In this document: positions 1 through 8,721 of the stretch, one piece after another
How positions within the stretch are numbered: the first letter of the stretch is position 1
Layout of the letters: each line of letters begins with the position of its first letter
Source of the DNA: Guadua angustifolia
Taxonomy: Eukaryota; Streptophyta; Magnoliopsida; Poales; Poaceae
Length of the DNA stretch: 64,000 bases
Reading direction: 5' to 3'
NCBI GenBank assembly: GCA_036346375.1
Contig: CM070517.1
Coordinates: forward strand, 15,355,161-15,419,160
Translations under genes and position numbers: made by a program
The notes under the pieces: model-generated
Told to the model about the DNA's origin: nothing
Database searches by the model: none
What the model saw: only the letters and a program-made list of their open reading frames with translations

Positions 1-732
1 CTGAACATAACCTACCATGTTAACCAGATCCATTTATGAAAAAGAACAGGAACCTGCAAGAAATGGGGGTCATTGTATTTGACGGTTGTGAATGAAGCAA
101 GCATGGCTAACAGCAAATTCTAGCCAGATCTTGCACGATCTGTGAGTATGCACTTGTAGGATTCTAGGATCTCACTCAAAACAAGGCAAACGCATTGGAT
201 CTCTTCTCTAAATGGCTTGGTCATTAATTGTGCAGACATACCGACAAGGAGTCTTTCTTGGGGAAGCAGTCTTGACAATGTTGCGAACACATATGGATCC
301 AAAGTGCAAGTAAGGAGAGAGAATTTGGTATTACTCCCCAAACCCAACCCCCTCTGAGCCTGGATCACGTCAATACGCACATGACATGACAAACATATGA
401 AACAAGCACAAAGCCCGTGATGATGGGAGGAAGCACATCTGTACTGGCCAAATGTAGGAACTAACAAAGAAAGTACAAATTAACCAATCCAGTTGAATCA
501 CGCGAAAAGCTGAGGCTATACTAAAGCACTGATCTCATGATATCCCATACTATGGCCCCCATCGTCCACTACAGTGTACTTGATCCCCTGTTGCACATGC
601 ATGCATGCACACATACACTGATCAAGATTCCCCTACCTACACATGCAAGTTCTTATGGCGATCATGCATGCCATGTAGCATAAGATCAGCACATCAATTA
701 ATCTTTATCTTGTTTGTGAATTGTGATCAAAC
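1..732 (-). other. Intron 1 of the WIP gene, running off the left edge
   Basis: It starts with a GT donor at 732-731 on the minus strand. No zinc-finger coding segment (no further Cys/His pairs) is visible in any minus-strand frame to base 1. A few ATGCATGC repeats lie near 596-610. I see no independent gene here. Confidence 0.6.
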
Positions 733-1260
733 CTGCAGGTTGTTGTATCTGCTGAAAGTCTTGCAGCACACAGGGCAGGCGAAGTGTGTGGGCCCAATGA
801 GGATCTGTGCTGGGGTAGGGATCCAATACTTGCCCTTGGTGAGCTTCCCAATGGCGAGGTACTCCAAGCAGAGGTCGTCACTAGCATCCTCTTCTTCTTC
901 CTTCTCTTCCTCTTCAACCTTATGATCACCACCACCACCACACTGATCTTGTGATGTTGCAGTTGCACCACCATCATCTCCATTCTTTGCAAGATCAGGT
1001 AGTGAGCAATTAAGATTTGGTAATGGTGGGCCAATTTGGAGTGAGATGTTCACATCCTCCTCTTCCTTCTGTTGATGAGCACCACCATAACCACAACCAT
1101 GGATCTTGTTGTGATCATGGTTTGAAGGTAGGAGGCTGAGGAGAGGGAGTGCTTCTTTCATGGGAAGAGGAGGAGGCAGAGGCGATGGAGAGACTAGGCT
1201 TCTTTGTAAGGGGAAGAAGGGATTGATGTGAGGCCTAAGGAAGGTGTATGGGTTGGCCAT
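733..1260 (-). CDS. WIP-type C2H2 zinc-finger transcription factor, exon 1 (partial gene)
   Basis: Exon 1 encodes 176 residues of a plant WIP-family zinc-finger protein (TRANSPARENT TESTA 1/WIP2 relatives), nuclear DNA-binding regulators. The N-terminus is variable and proline-rich, followed by the short block ISLQIG (about residue 73), a Glu-rich acidic stretch (about 115-127), then the family signature YWIPTPAQIL and the start of the first zinc finger, CPVCCKTFSRYNNLQ. The exon ends after CAG at 733, directly followed on the minus strand by a GT donor, giving a phase-0 intron. WIP genes are known to have an intron exactly there; exon 2 should carry the rest of the fingers, and I do not find it down to base 1, so it lies outside the window. 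The ATG at 1260 is chosen because it opens the frame and starts MANPYTFLRPH, a plausible monocot WIP N-terminus. Identity is quite sure; the exact paralogue is not. Confidence 0.85.
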
Positions 1261-1320
1261 GGAAAGCTTGGAGAGATTACTTGTTGCTTGTTGGAGTGGA
1301 GGAGCAGTGCACCATACAGA

Positions 1321-1332
1321 TACTTATTATAG
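1321..1332 (-). promoter_or_regulatory. TATA-like box upstream of the WIP gene
   Basis: The minus strand reads CTATAATAAGTA about 60 bp upstream of the ATG, which would leave a short 5' leader. It lies directly beside a pyrimidine-rich tract (minus strand), a common feature of plant core promoters. Position and composition support it; transcription start is not shown. Confidence 0.4.
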
Positions 1333-1371
1333 GAGGAGGAGGAGGAGAGGGGGCGGGGGGGGGGTGGTGGG
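1331..1371. repeat. Purine-rich simple repeat (GGA)n/G-tract
   Basis: Five AGG/GGA repeats are followed by a run of G broken by a single C and T. On the WIP sense strand it is a C/T tract (Y-patch-like) just upstream of the TATA-like box. The G-run could form a quadruplex. Confidence 0.7.
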
Positions 1372-1372
1372 C

Positions 1373-2003
1373 GCAGAGAGAGAGACGTTTCCTCATGTGA
1401 CCCGTGACATGTATAAGCTTCATCCACTGGGTTGGCTGGCTTCCCGATGCACGTAGACTTGCACCAGGTTCTTGTATACCTCTGCAGGCCATGTAACAAT
1501 CTTATTATTGATCCAGGGCTCTCGTACGCAATTAATTCACTGCATGTGGCATAGGTCTTTTCATGCAAGATTTCTTTTCCGGGAGCAATTCAAACCACTC
1601 CAGAAAAAACCCTGAATGTTCTCCGCGGCTGCAGTGTATCCACGGTGTATGTGGCGGTGACACGCCAATGATTAGTTATATTATTTTATGGGTTGTTATA
1701 TATTTCTATATTATTTTTTAGGAGGTATTTCTATTACTTGTCGGTTCTGCTAGTTTCTTGTCGTTTTCTTTTTTTGTGCGAGCATATTCAATTTCTCTAG
1801 CTGAACCCTTTTTCAAGACAAAAATAAGGATTAGTTTGAAAGGAATTAATATTATGATCCTTCGAAAATTACTATTGTTCTTATAATTATTTTGAGTTTT
1901 CCATAATTATACAACAGAGCTGTATGGTTCATATTTTAAGCTATATATATACTTTTGGTAAAAAAAAGTGAAAATAATATACATATATTTTATTATGTCC
2001 TTT
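1373..2003. other. Upstream flank of the WIP gene, no gene
   Basis: Increasingly AT-rich DNA between the WIP core promoter and the CACTA element. I see no ORF with family resemblance. It probably holds distal promoter sequence now separated from further upstream DNA by the transposon. Confidence 0.5.
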
Positions 2004-2035
2004 AAGCACTACTACAGAACTGGGCATCACAACCG

Positions 2036-2340
2036 GCCTATTTGAAGCGGTTTGGTGCGAACCTGTTAGATGTTCGTACGAAGCGGTTCAGAGGCAACGG
2101 TCCGGGAGGGCTTCGAAGCGGTTTGAGACACGAACCGCTTCAGATATTTGCTTTCTAAAGCGGTTCTTGTCTCAAACCGCTTGATTTCAGAAGCGGTTTG
2201 AAACAAGAACCGCTTCTAGTATGTTGCTTTCTAGAAGCGGTTCTTGTCTCAAACCGCTTCGATTTCTAGAAGCGGTTTGAAACAAGAACCGCTTCTAGAA
2301 AGTAACATACTGAAGCGGTTCGTCTCAAACCGCTTCGAGC
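2036..2340. repeat. Left subterminal repeat array (AAGCGGTT/AACCGCTT)
   Basis: About 14 copies of the 8-mer AAGCGGTT or its complement occur in 300 bp, mostly as head-to-head pairs such as GAAGCGGTT...AACCGCTTC. The pairs can form small hairpins. In CACTA elements such arrays bind the TNPA-type protein. Confidence 0.85.
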
Positions 2341-2958
2341 CCTCCCGCCAAACCCATTTAAACCCTTCTTCCTCCACAAGCTGCAGCAGAGGTACGATCG
2401 AGCAGAAAGGCGGGCCAAGCAATCGTTCTTGGGAGGTGCTGTCCAAATTTTAATTGGGGTGATTAGCTCCAAATTAAGTGTTTCAAGGTTAGTGACATCA
2501 TGCCAACATCCTTCTCAACTAGATATTGCAATTTTTTTCAATGGATGTGGAGAAATCTTGAACTTTTTAAGAAAGAACATGCATGATCAAATTTACGGAG
2601 TTCTTCCCCAAAATTTATTTTGTATGCTTGTTTTTGTTGTTGTATGGAGATGTAGGGTGTAGATCTAGGTGCTTGTTACCTTTAGAATCTTAAATATCAC
2701 AATAAGTTGGGGAGATCTAGGTACATTGCAAGGAAGGTAATCATTGGTGTATGAAATAAAATAGGAAAAAATGTAGAACTATAAAAGAATAATTACAAAG
2801 GTAGAAAGGGATAAAAAAATTAGAAATGTATGTTTTTAATTGTATGACGGTGTAGGTGGAGCTTTTTTTGTTGGAGAAGAAAAAATATGGTCATTAATTG
2901 TAGACTCAAGAAGAAAAAAATAATTACCAAGGTAGATTTAAGAGCTTGTGAGCTATAG

Positions 2959-4174
2959 ATTTTTATCGTGGGGACAACAGCATATGGCTCGAATTCGATG
3001 ACTTCTACAATATTTACCATGCCGACTCCATCAACGTGTCTCTCATGAGTTGCTGGTGCCTGTAAGTGCCAAGCTCATACCTTTACCGTGTGCTTCCTCG
3101 TATAATAAAATTGCAACTCTTAAACTTATACCTTTCTATGTAGAATGGAGATACAAAGATGTAGAAAAGAGAACATCTTCAACGTGGGCTTCATCGACCC
3201 AGAGATTGTTAACGAGTACGTCTTTGGATTGAGAAATGGCCGAAAGGATGTTGAAGATTACATTCTCGATGCATTCTTGGGACAGCACTACAAACCGTAC
3301 ATACTTCTGCCCTTCAACTTCGGGTACGTATATATACAACCTCTCGTTCTTATATTTTCCAAGGCATTGATAATACTACTAGCTAGTTACATATATGTTG
3401 CAATACATATATGAATAGGTATCACTGGATCCTTCTTGTCATCAAGCTTGATAGCAGCCAGATCGTTGTTCAAGACTCAAAAAGGACTCCGGTGGACCAA
3501 TATCAATATATCATTGACACCCTAAACAGGTATATAGAAATATACGATAGTTTTAATTCCTTATTATATATGTTGAAATACCTTGCTAATTCGAACTCTG
3601 ATAATTACTACTCATAATAACGCATCACACAGGGCATTCGCAAGGTTCCGAAAGAAGCAACAAGGAGATTTCGAGAACGAATTTGATGTACAAATAAGCA
3701 CTCGAGTACGTATTAAAGAATATTAATATGCCGTAACAGTTTTTCATCCCAATAATAATTGTTTTCTTCTCAAATTTCATCGCAGGTTCTACGACAGACA
3801 CAAGGAAACAACTTATGTGGCTATTATGTGTGCCACTATATGCAAACTATTACCCACGGCGATGTGCCGACAACCAACGCCGAGGTAGTGTGAACATGTC
3901 AATTTCTTAGTACTTAATTACACTTTAATTACATGTCCAGAGATTTATTTACTTCCCACTTTGTCAGCCCAACATCGATGAGCCAGGCATGATCCCGTTG
4001 CACCGAGTTAAAGCAATCCAAGAACAACTCATCGGCTTTATTGTCGACGAGATTGTATCCCCCAAAGGCGAGTTCCACGCAAATGCTTGGAGACCTTGTC
4101 CTCAAATAAGGACAGGTGAACTGACGACATCAACGTCGACCAAGGGCACAAAGAGTGACGCATGCAAGAAATGA
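2959..4174 (+). CDS. ULP1-like (C48) cysteine protease carried by the CACTA element, C-terminal domain
   Basis: Six exons can be read: 2959-3061, 3144-3323, 3419-3529, 3633-3705, 3786-3884 and 3968-4174, ending in TGA. All five introns are GT-AG and the reading phase is kept across each junction. The product resembles the ULP1/SENP-type de-SUMOylating protease domain found in grass CACTA and Mutator elements. The catalytic set looks intact: His in FGYHWILLV (exon 2-3 junction), Asp in IVVQDSKR, Gln in RQTQGNN and the nucleophile Cys in NNLCGYYVCHY. The family C-terminus follows (IVDEIVSPKGEFH). Upstream of 2959 the frame closes, so any N-terminal exons are uncertain; 2340-2958 may hold a leader exon. 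Whether it is expressed, or is only captured cargo, is unknown. Confidence 0.75.
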
Positions 4175-4758
4175 GCTCAAGATTCACCCTTTTATTCTTT
4201 GAAACTTGTAAAAGTGACTTATTATTTCATGTGTTCATCCTTGTTCATTTTTTAGCTAGTCTAGCTATTAATAAGTTCGTATCATGTAAAAGAACATGTA
4301 ATTATCTTAATGACTACGCATGAATAATATATATTTAATTATTGTGTCAAAAAAACTCCTGTAGTTCTATATATTTTAATTGTCGAAATCTATATCAAAA
4401 ATAAAACCCCTCTGAAAACATATTCTATATTGAATATAATCAAGGAATTGAACTGATCGTGCATCAACGTCGACCAAGGATATAAAGAGCGACGCATGCA
4501 AGAATTGAGCTCAAGATTCGCCTTTTTATTCTTTGAAACTTGTAAAAGTGGCTTATTATTTCATGTGTTCATCAACTTGACCATTTTTAGTCTATTAAGT
4601 TCAGATTTTTACGTAAATGAACCTGTAATTATCTGAATGAGTACGCATGAATAATATTTATTTAATTGTGTCAAAAAACTCTTGTAGTTCTATTTATTTT
4701 AATTATCAAAATCTATATCAAAAACCCTCTCGAAAACATATTCTATATTGAATATAAT
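4128..4758 (+). repeat. Tandem duplication of the ULP1 3' end (4128-4440 and 4462-4758)
   Basis: The last codons and 3' flank of the ULP1 gene, starting CATCAACGTCGACCAAGG, are repeated about 330 bp downstream with roughly 85-90% identity, including the region after the stop and the segment ending TTGAATATAAT. A 21-bp spacer separates the copies. The second copy has no coding role. Confidence 0.85.
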
Positions 4759-4784
4759 GAAAACGTTGTCTTTGTCAATCTCTT

Positions 4785-5003
4785 CACAAGCGGTCGTAAC
4801 TCCAACCGCTTGTGAGGCTCTTCCTGGCGGTTGGTACCAACCGCTTGTGGAGAGAGCCTCTCCAGCGGTTGGAGTTACGACCGCTAGAAGTGTCGAACTC
4901 CTAAGCGGTTGGGAACCGCTTGTTATACCCGACAGGGTATCACTCATGATTTAACTTACAAGCGGTTCTAAAACCGCTTCGAAAGCGGTTTCGAACCGCT
5001 TGT
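4785..5003. repeat. Right subterminal repeat array (AAGCGGTT/AACCGCTT)
   Basis: About 12 copies of the same 8-mer family in both orientations, some degenerate (GGCGGTT, GACCGCT). It matches the left array in motif but not in spacing. Confidence 0.85.
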
Positions 5004-5028
5004 GCATGCCTGATCCGCAGTAGTGAAG

Positions 5029-5240
5029 TAATTTTGTACGTACACAAATTTTTGTACATCTAAGTTAAATTAACAGAATAACCTAAAAGGCTGGACAAGA
5101 TGTAAGCGGTTGAAAAATTATGTAATTCTGAAACTGGCCGGAGCTAGCTCTAAAAGAGACAAGCTAAAAAATATGTAAAATGACGCAATTCTGAAATTTT
5201 GCATTTCCCCATTGAAATTGCATATTTGAAACCAAAGCTG
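5029..5240. other. Short flank between CACTA and Copia elements
   Basis: About 210 bp of AT-rich DNA with no gene. It ends in AGCTG (5236-5240), which is one copy of the Copia target duplication. Confidence 0.6.
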
Positions 5241-6135
5241 TGTTGGATTATTTGGGCCAAGGCCATTTAATTGAGACAATAAATCCTAGAAAATCTCAAA
5301 GGCCCACTCATGAGGAGGCATGTGCACTAATAATAGTACCACATTGCTAGCCTAAAGTGGTGAATACTAGTTTATATAATGGAGTGTGATCCACCATGGT
5401 AGAACCATGTGGGAGAAAGGGAGGAAGAACACATGCGCGCTCGCCTCGCCTCGCCTCGCCGGGCCGGGCTCGAGCATGGGCCGGGGCGGAGGGCGCGGGC
5501 GTGCGGCACTTGCGTGAATGGTCCGCCAAAATCCGGTTTAGGGCCTTGCGCAGACACACCCTCCTTTTGCACTTTATTCTTTTGCTACTCGAGATCGTCG
5601 TGGTTGCAATATGAGATAAGAACTCCGTAACAGACTCCGATCGTGGCACGTCTTCTAGTCGTGTTCCCACGCCTAGGGTTTTGCTAGTTCCTTTCGCTGC
5701 GCCGCCATCAAGTCTACTCCGTCCCGAACGCCGGTGTGCACCAGCGAACGAGAGAGCAGGTCTCCGAAACCATCCGTCCTCAAGTTCTTGCACCGAGAGA
5801 GGACGAATAAGGTTTTTGGGAAGCGCTCGGCGTGACTGCTCGCGATCTGCTTCCTCTCCGTTCGTGATCTGCATCATCTTCTACGTCGTCGCAACGGGGT
5901 CCTCGGCTTCTCTCCACGTCTCCGGTTCTGTGCAACCAGATCGGTACGTTTCAATGTCTCCGCTATTTCCAATCTTGCTGCTACTGTTGTGTAGTATGTT
6001 AGAGAGACATATGTGTAGATTGATTACATGCATATCTGCAATATACTTGTGTTTAATGCTTAGGCTTCACAATCAGTTTGTGTTCATGAATTATCTTCTG
6101 TTCGATTTATCCTGAAAGTGCTAATTTATTCAGCA
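5241..6135 (+). repeat. Copia 5' LTR
   Basis: It matches the 3' LTR with a few percent substitutions in the samples I compared by eye, but lacks about 70 bp present in the 3' copy near 27525-27600. A TATA-like TTTATATAATGG lies at 5371-5382. A GC-rich leader-like part follows (5415-5520). Confidence 0.9.
5371..5382 (+). promoter_or_regulatory. TATA-like box of the Copia 5' LTR
   Basis: TTTATATAATGG is about 130 bp into the LTR; the 3' LTR has the matching TTTATATAGTGG from 27240. The position fits the U3/R boundary of a Copia promoter. Confidence 0.5.
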
Positions 6136-6206
6136 ATCCGAAAACCTTATTTTAGGAACTGTGGTTTATCGATGGTTGGCTTTGCCGATGCACTGAGGCG
6201 AAAAAA

Positions 6207-8721
6207 TTTACAGGTGTGCATTTTAAGAGATGGCAGGTCAAAGTCACTCTGTGGCTTACAGCTATGAACGTTTACTGGGTTGTGGCTGGCTGACCTGAAG
6301 GAACCCTTACTCCTGAAAAGGAAAAAGAGTTCAAGGATGCCAGCACACTCTTTGTAGGAGCCATTCTTAGCGTTCTTACCGACTGTTTGTGTGATGTGTA
6401 CATGCACATAACAGACGCGAATGAGCTGTGGGATGCACTGAGTTCTAAATTCGATGCATCAGACGCTGGCAGTGAACTGTATGTCATGGAATAGTATCAC
6501 GACTACAAGATGGTTGATAACCGCTCTGTGGTCGAGCAGGCCCATGAAATACAGTGCATTGTGAAGGAACTCGAACTTCTCAAGTGTACCTTACCCGACA
6601 AGTTTGTGGCAGGAGGTATTATTGCCAAATTGCCTCCTTCATGGAGGAATTTTGCCACTACTCTGAAACATAAGAGACAAGAAATATCTGTTGAGAGTTT
6701 GATTGCGTCTCTTGATGTTGAGGAGAAAGCTCGGGCTAAGGATGCACCTGCGAAGAGAGTCGAGGGACTGTCACACGCCAATATGGTGCAACAGCACGAT
6801 AAGAATAAAGGGAAAAACAATAAAGCCAAACAAACCACAAACTTCAAGAAGAAGAAGATGAACAAAGATGATATGCCTTGCTATGTGTGCGGTGAGACTG
6901 GGCATTGGGCCAAGAAGTGTCCTCACCGCAAAGGTAAAAAGGCTGATCAAGGACAGAACTCAAAGTCTGTCAACGTGACCATTGGCAACACTGGAGATGG
7001 AACTTCTGGGTATGGTAATTTACCTACTGTTCTTTCAGTGAGTCAGTCCACCAACTGGTGGATTGATACTGGTGCTAATGTGCATGTATGTGATGATAGA
7101 TCATTGTTCTCTTCTTACCAGGTCATTCGGGATTCCTCCGTCCTAATGGGGAATGGGTCACATGCTTCTGTTCGTGGTGTTGGCACGGTAGATCTGAAGT
7201 TTACTTCGGGGAAGATCGTGCAACTGAAGAACGTGCATCATGTCCCTTCAATAAATAAGAACCTGGTCAGCGGTTCCCTTCTCTGTCGAGATGGGTTCAA
7301 AGTGGTGTTTGAGTCTAATAAAGTAGTCGTGTCAAAACATGGACTTTTTATTGGCAAAGGCTATGAGTGGGGAGGCTTGTTCCGCTTTTCCCTTTCTGAT
7401 TTCTGCAATAAAGTTGTAAACCATATTTGTGACAATTCTAATGGAGGTGAGGCTAATATTTGGCACTCACGGTTATGTCATATCAATTTTGGTTGTATGT
7501 CTCGGCTTGCCAGTATGAATTTAATTCCAAATGTTACTTCTGTCAAAGGTTCTAAGTGCCAAAGCTGTGTGCAATCCAAGCAACCTCGTAAGCCTCACAA
7601 GGCAGCCGAGGAGAGACATTTCGCACCATTAGAATTCATACATTCAGATCTTTGTGAAATGAATGGTGTGTTGACGAAGGGTGGAAAAAGATATTTCATG
7701 ACTCTGATTGATGATGCTTCTAGATTTTGCTATGTATATCTGTTGAAATCTAAAGATGAGGCTTTAGACTACTTTAAAATCTATAAGGCAGAGGTTGAAA
7801 ACCAATTGGAAAGAAAGATCAAAAGACTTAGGTCAGATCGTGGTGGAGAGTATTTCTCTAACGATTTCGATTTATTCTGTAAGGAACATGGGATTATTTA
7901 TGAGAGGATGCCTCCCTATTCACCCCAATCAAATGGGGTTGCCAAAAGAAAGAACCACACTCTAACTGATTTGGTTAATGCCATGTTAGACACTGCGGGA
8001 TTATCCAAGGCAAGGTGGGGGGAGGCCCTGTTGACCTCGTGTCATGTTCTGAATAAAGTTCCTTCCAAGAATAAAGAGAAAACCCCATATGAAGAATGGG
8101 AAGGGAGAAAACCATCACTCTCTTTCTTGCGCACTTGGGGGTGCTTAGCGAAAGTCAATGTACCAATAACGAAAAAGCGTAAGCTTGGGCCTAAGACTGT
8201 GGATTGTGTCTTTCTAGGATATGCTTATCGCAGCATTGCCTATAGGTTTTTAGTAGTGAAATCGGAGGTATCCGACGTGCTAGTCGATACAATTATGGAG
8301 TCTCGAGATGCAACCTTCTTTGAGAGCATCTTTCCAATGAAAGATGTACATAGCACTTCTAGCCAAGCTCCTGAGATAATTCCCGAACTGACTACTCAAA
8401 TTGAATATCATGAGCAAATACATGAGCAAAATCCTGAAGAGGATGACAGTGAGGCTCCAAGGAGGAGTAAAAGACAAAGGACAGCTAAATCCTTTGGTGA
8501 TGACTTCACTGTGTACCTTGTGGATGATACTCCCAAGTGTATTTCAGAAGCTTTTGCATCTCCAGATGCAGACTACTGGAAGGAAGCAATCCGTAGCGAA
8601 ATGGATTCCATTCTCGCTAACGGGACTTGGGAAGTCACAGATCTACCTCATGGTTGCAAACCTGTAGGTTGTAAGTGGATATTCAAAAAGAAGCTTAGGC
8701 CTGATGGTACTATTGAAAAGT
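6207..8721 (+). pseudogene. Copia gag-pol, 5' part (gag, protease, integrase, start of reverse transcriptase)
   Basis: Gag is readable from 6207 (FTGVHFKRWQ) but has stops at 6291-6293 (TGA) and 6492-6494 (TAG). From the ATG at 6510 the frame is open to the nested insertion. Counting from 6510: CCHC zinc knuckle with Cys124, Cys127, His132, Cys137; aspartic protease DTGA at 186-189; pre-integrase region about 285-375; integrase core with Asp380 (HSDLCEM) and Asp443 (SDRGGEY). The catalytic Glu, 35 residues further, is Lys479 (SNGVAKRKN). The reverse transcriptase starts near NGTWEVTDLP and stops at the Gypsy insertion (duplication AAAGT, 8717-8721). The product would have made the Copia particle, protease and integrase in the cytoplasm. 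Confidence 0.93.

Larger units (their letters stand above)
2007..5025 (+). mobile_element. Complete non-autonomous CACTA (En/Spm) transposon with ULP1 cargo
   Basis: The left end reads CACTACTACAGAAC and the right end, on the minus strand, CACTACTGCGGATC, giving imperfect terminal inverted repeats of about 20 bp. Both sides are flanked by the same 3-bp sequence AAG (2004-2006 and 5026-5028), the target duplication length of the CACTA superfamily. Subterminal regions are packed with AAGCGGTT in both orientations, as expected for TNPA-like binding sites. The 3.0-kb interior carries a spliced ULP1-like protease gene but no TNP2 or TNPA, so movement would need help in trans. It lies about 750 bp upstream of the WIP start codon. 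Confidence 0.92.

Noticed and set aside
120..467. Minus-strand open frame of 115 residues downstream of WIP exon 1
   Set aside because: It lacks the zinc-finger pattern expected for exon 2 (no CxxC...HxxxH spacing of the WIP family) and has no acceptor-phase support.
5103..5110. AAGCGGTT copy just outside the CACTA element
   Set aside because: It lies beyond the right terminus and target duplication; a single 8-mer can occur by chance.
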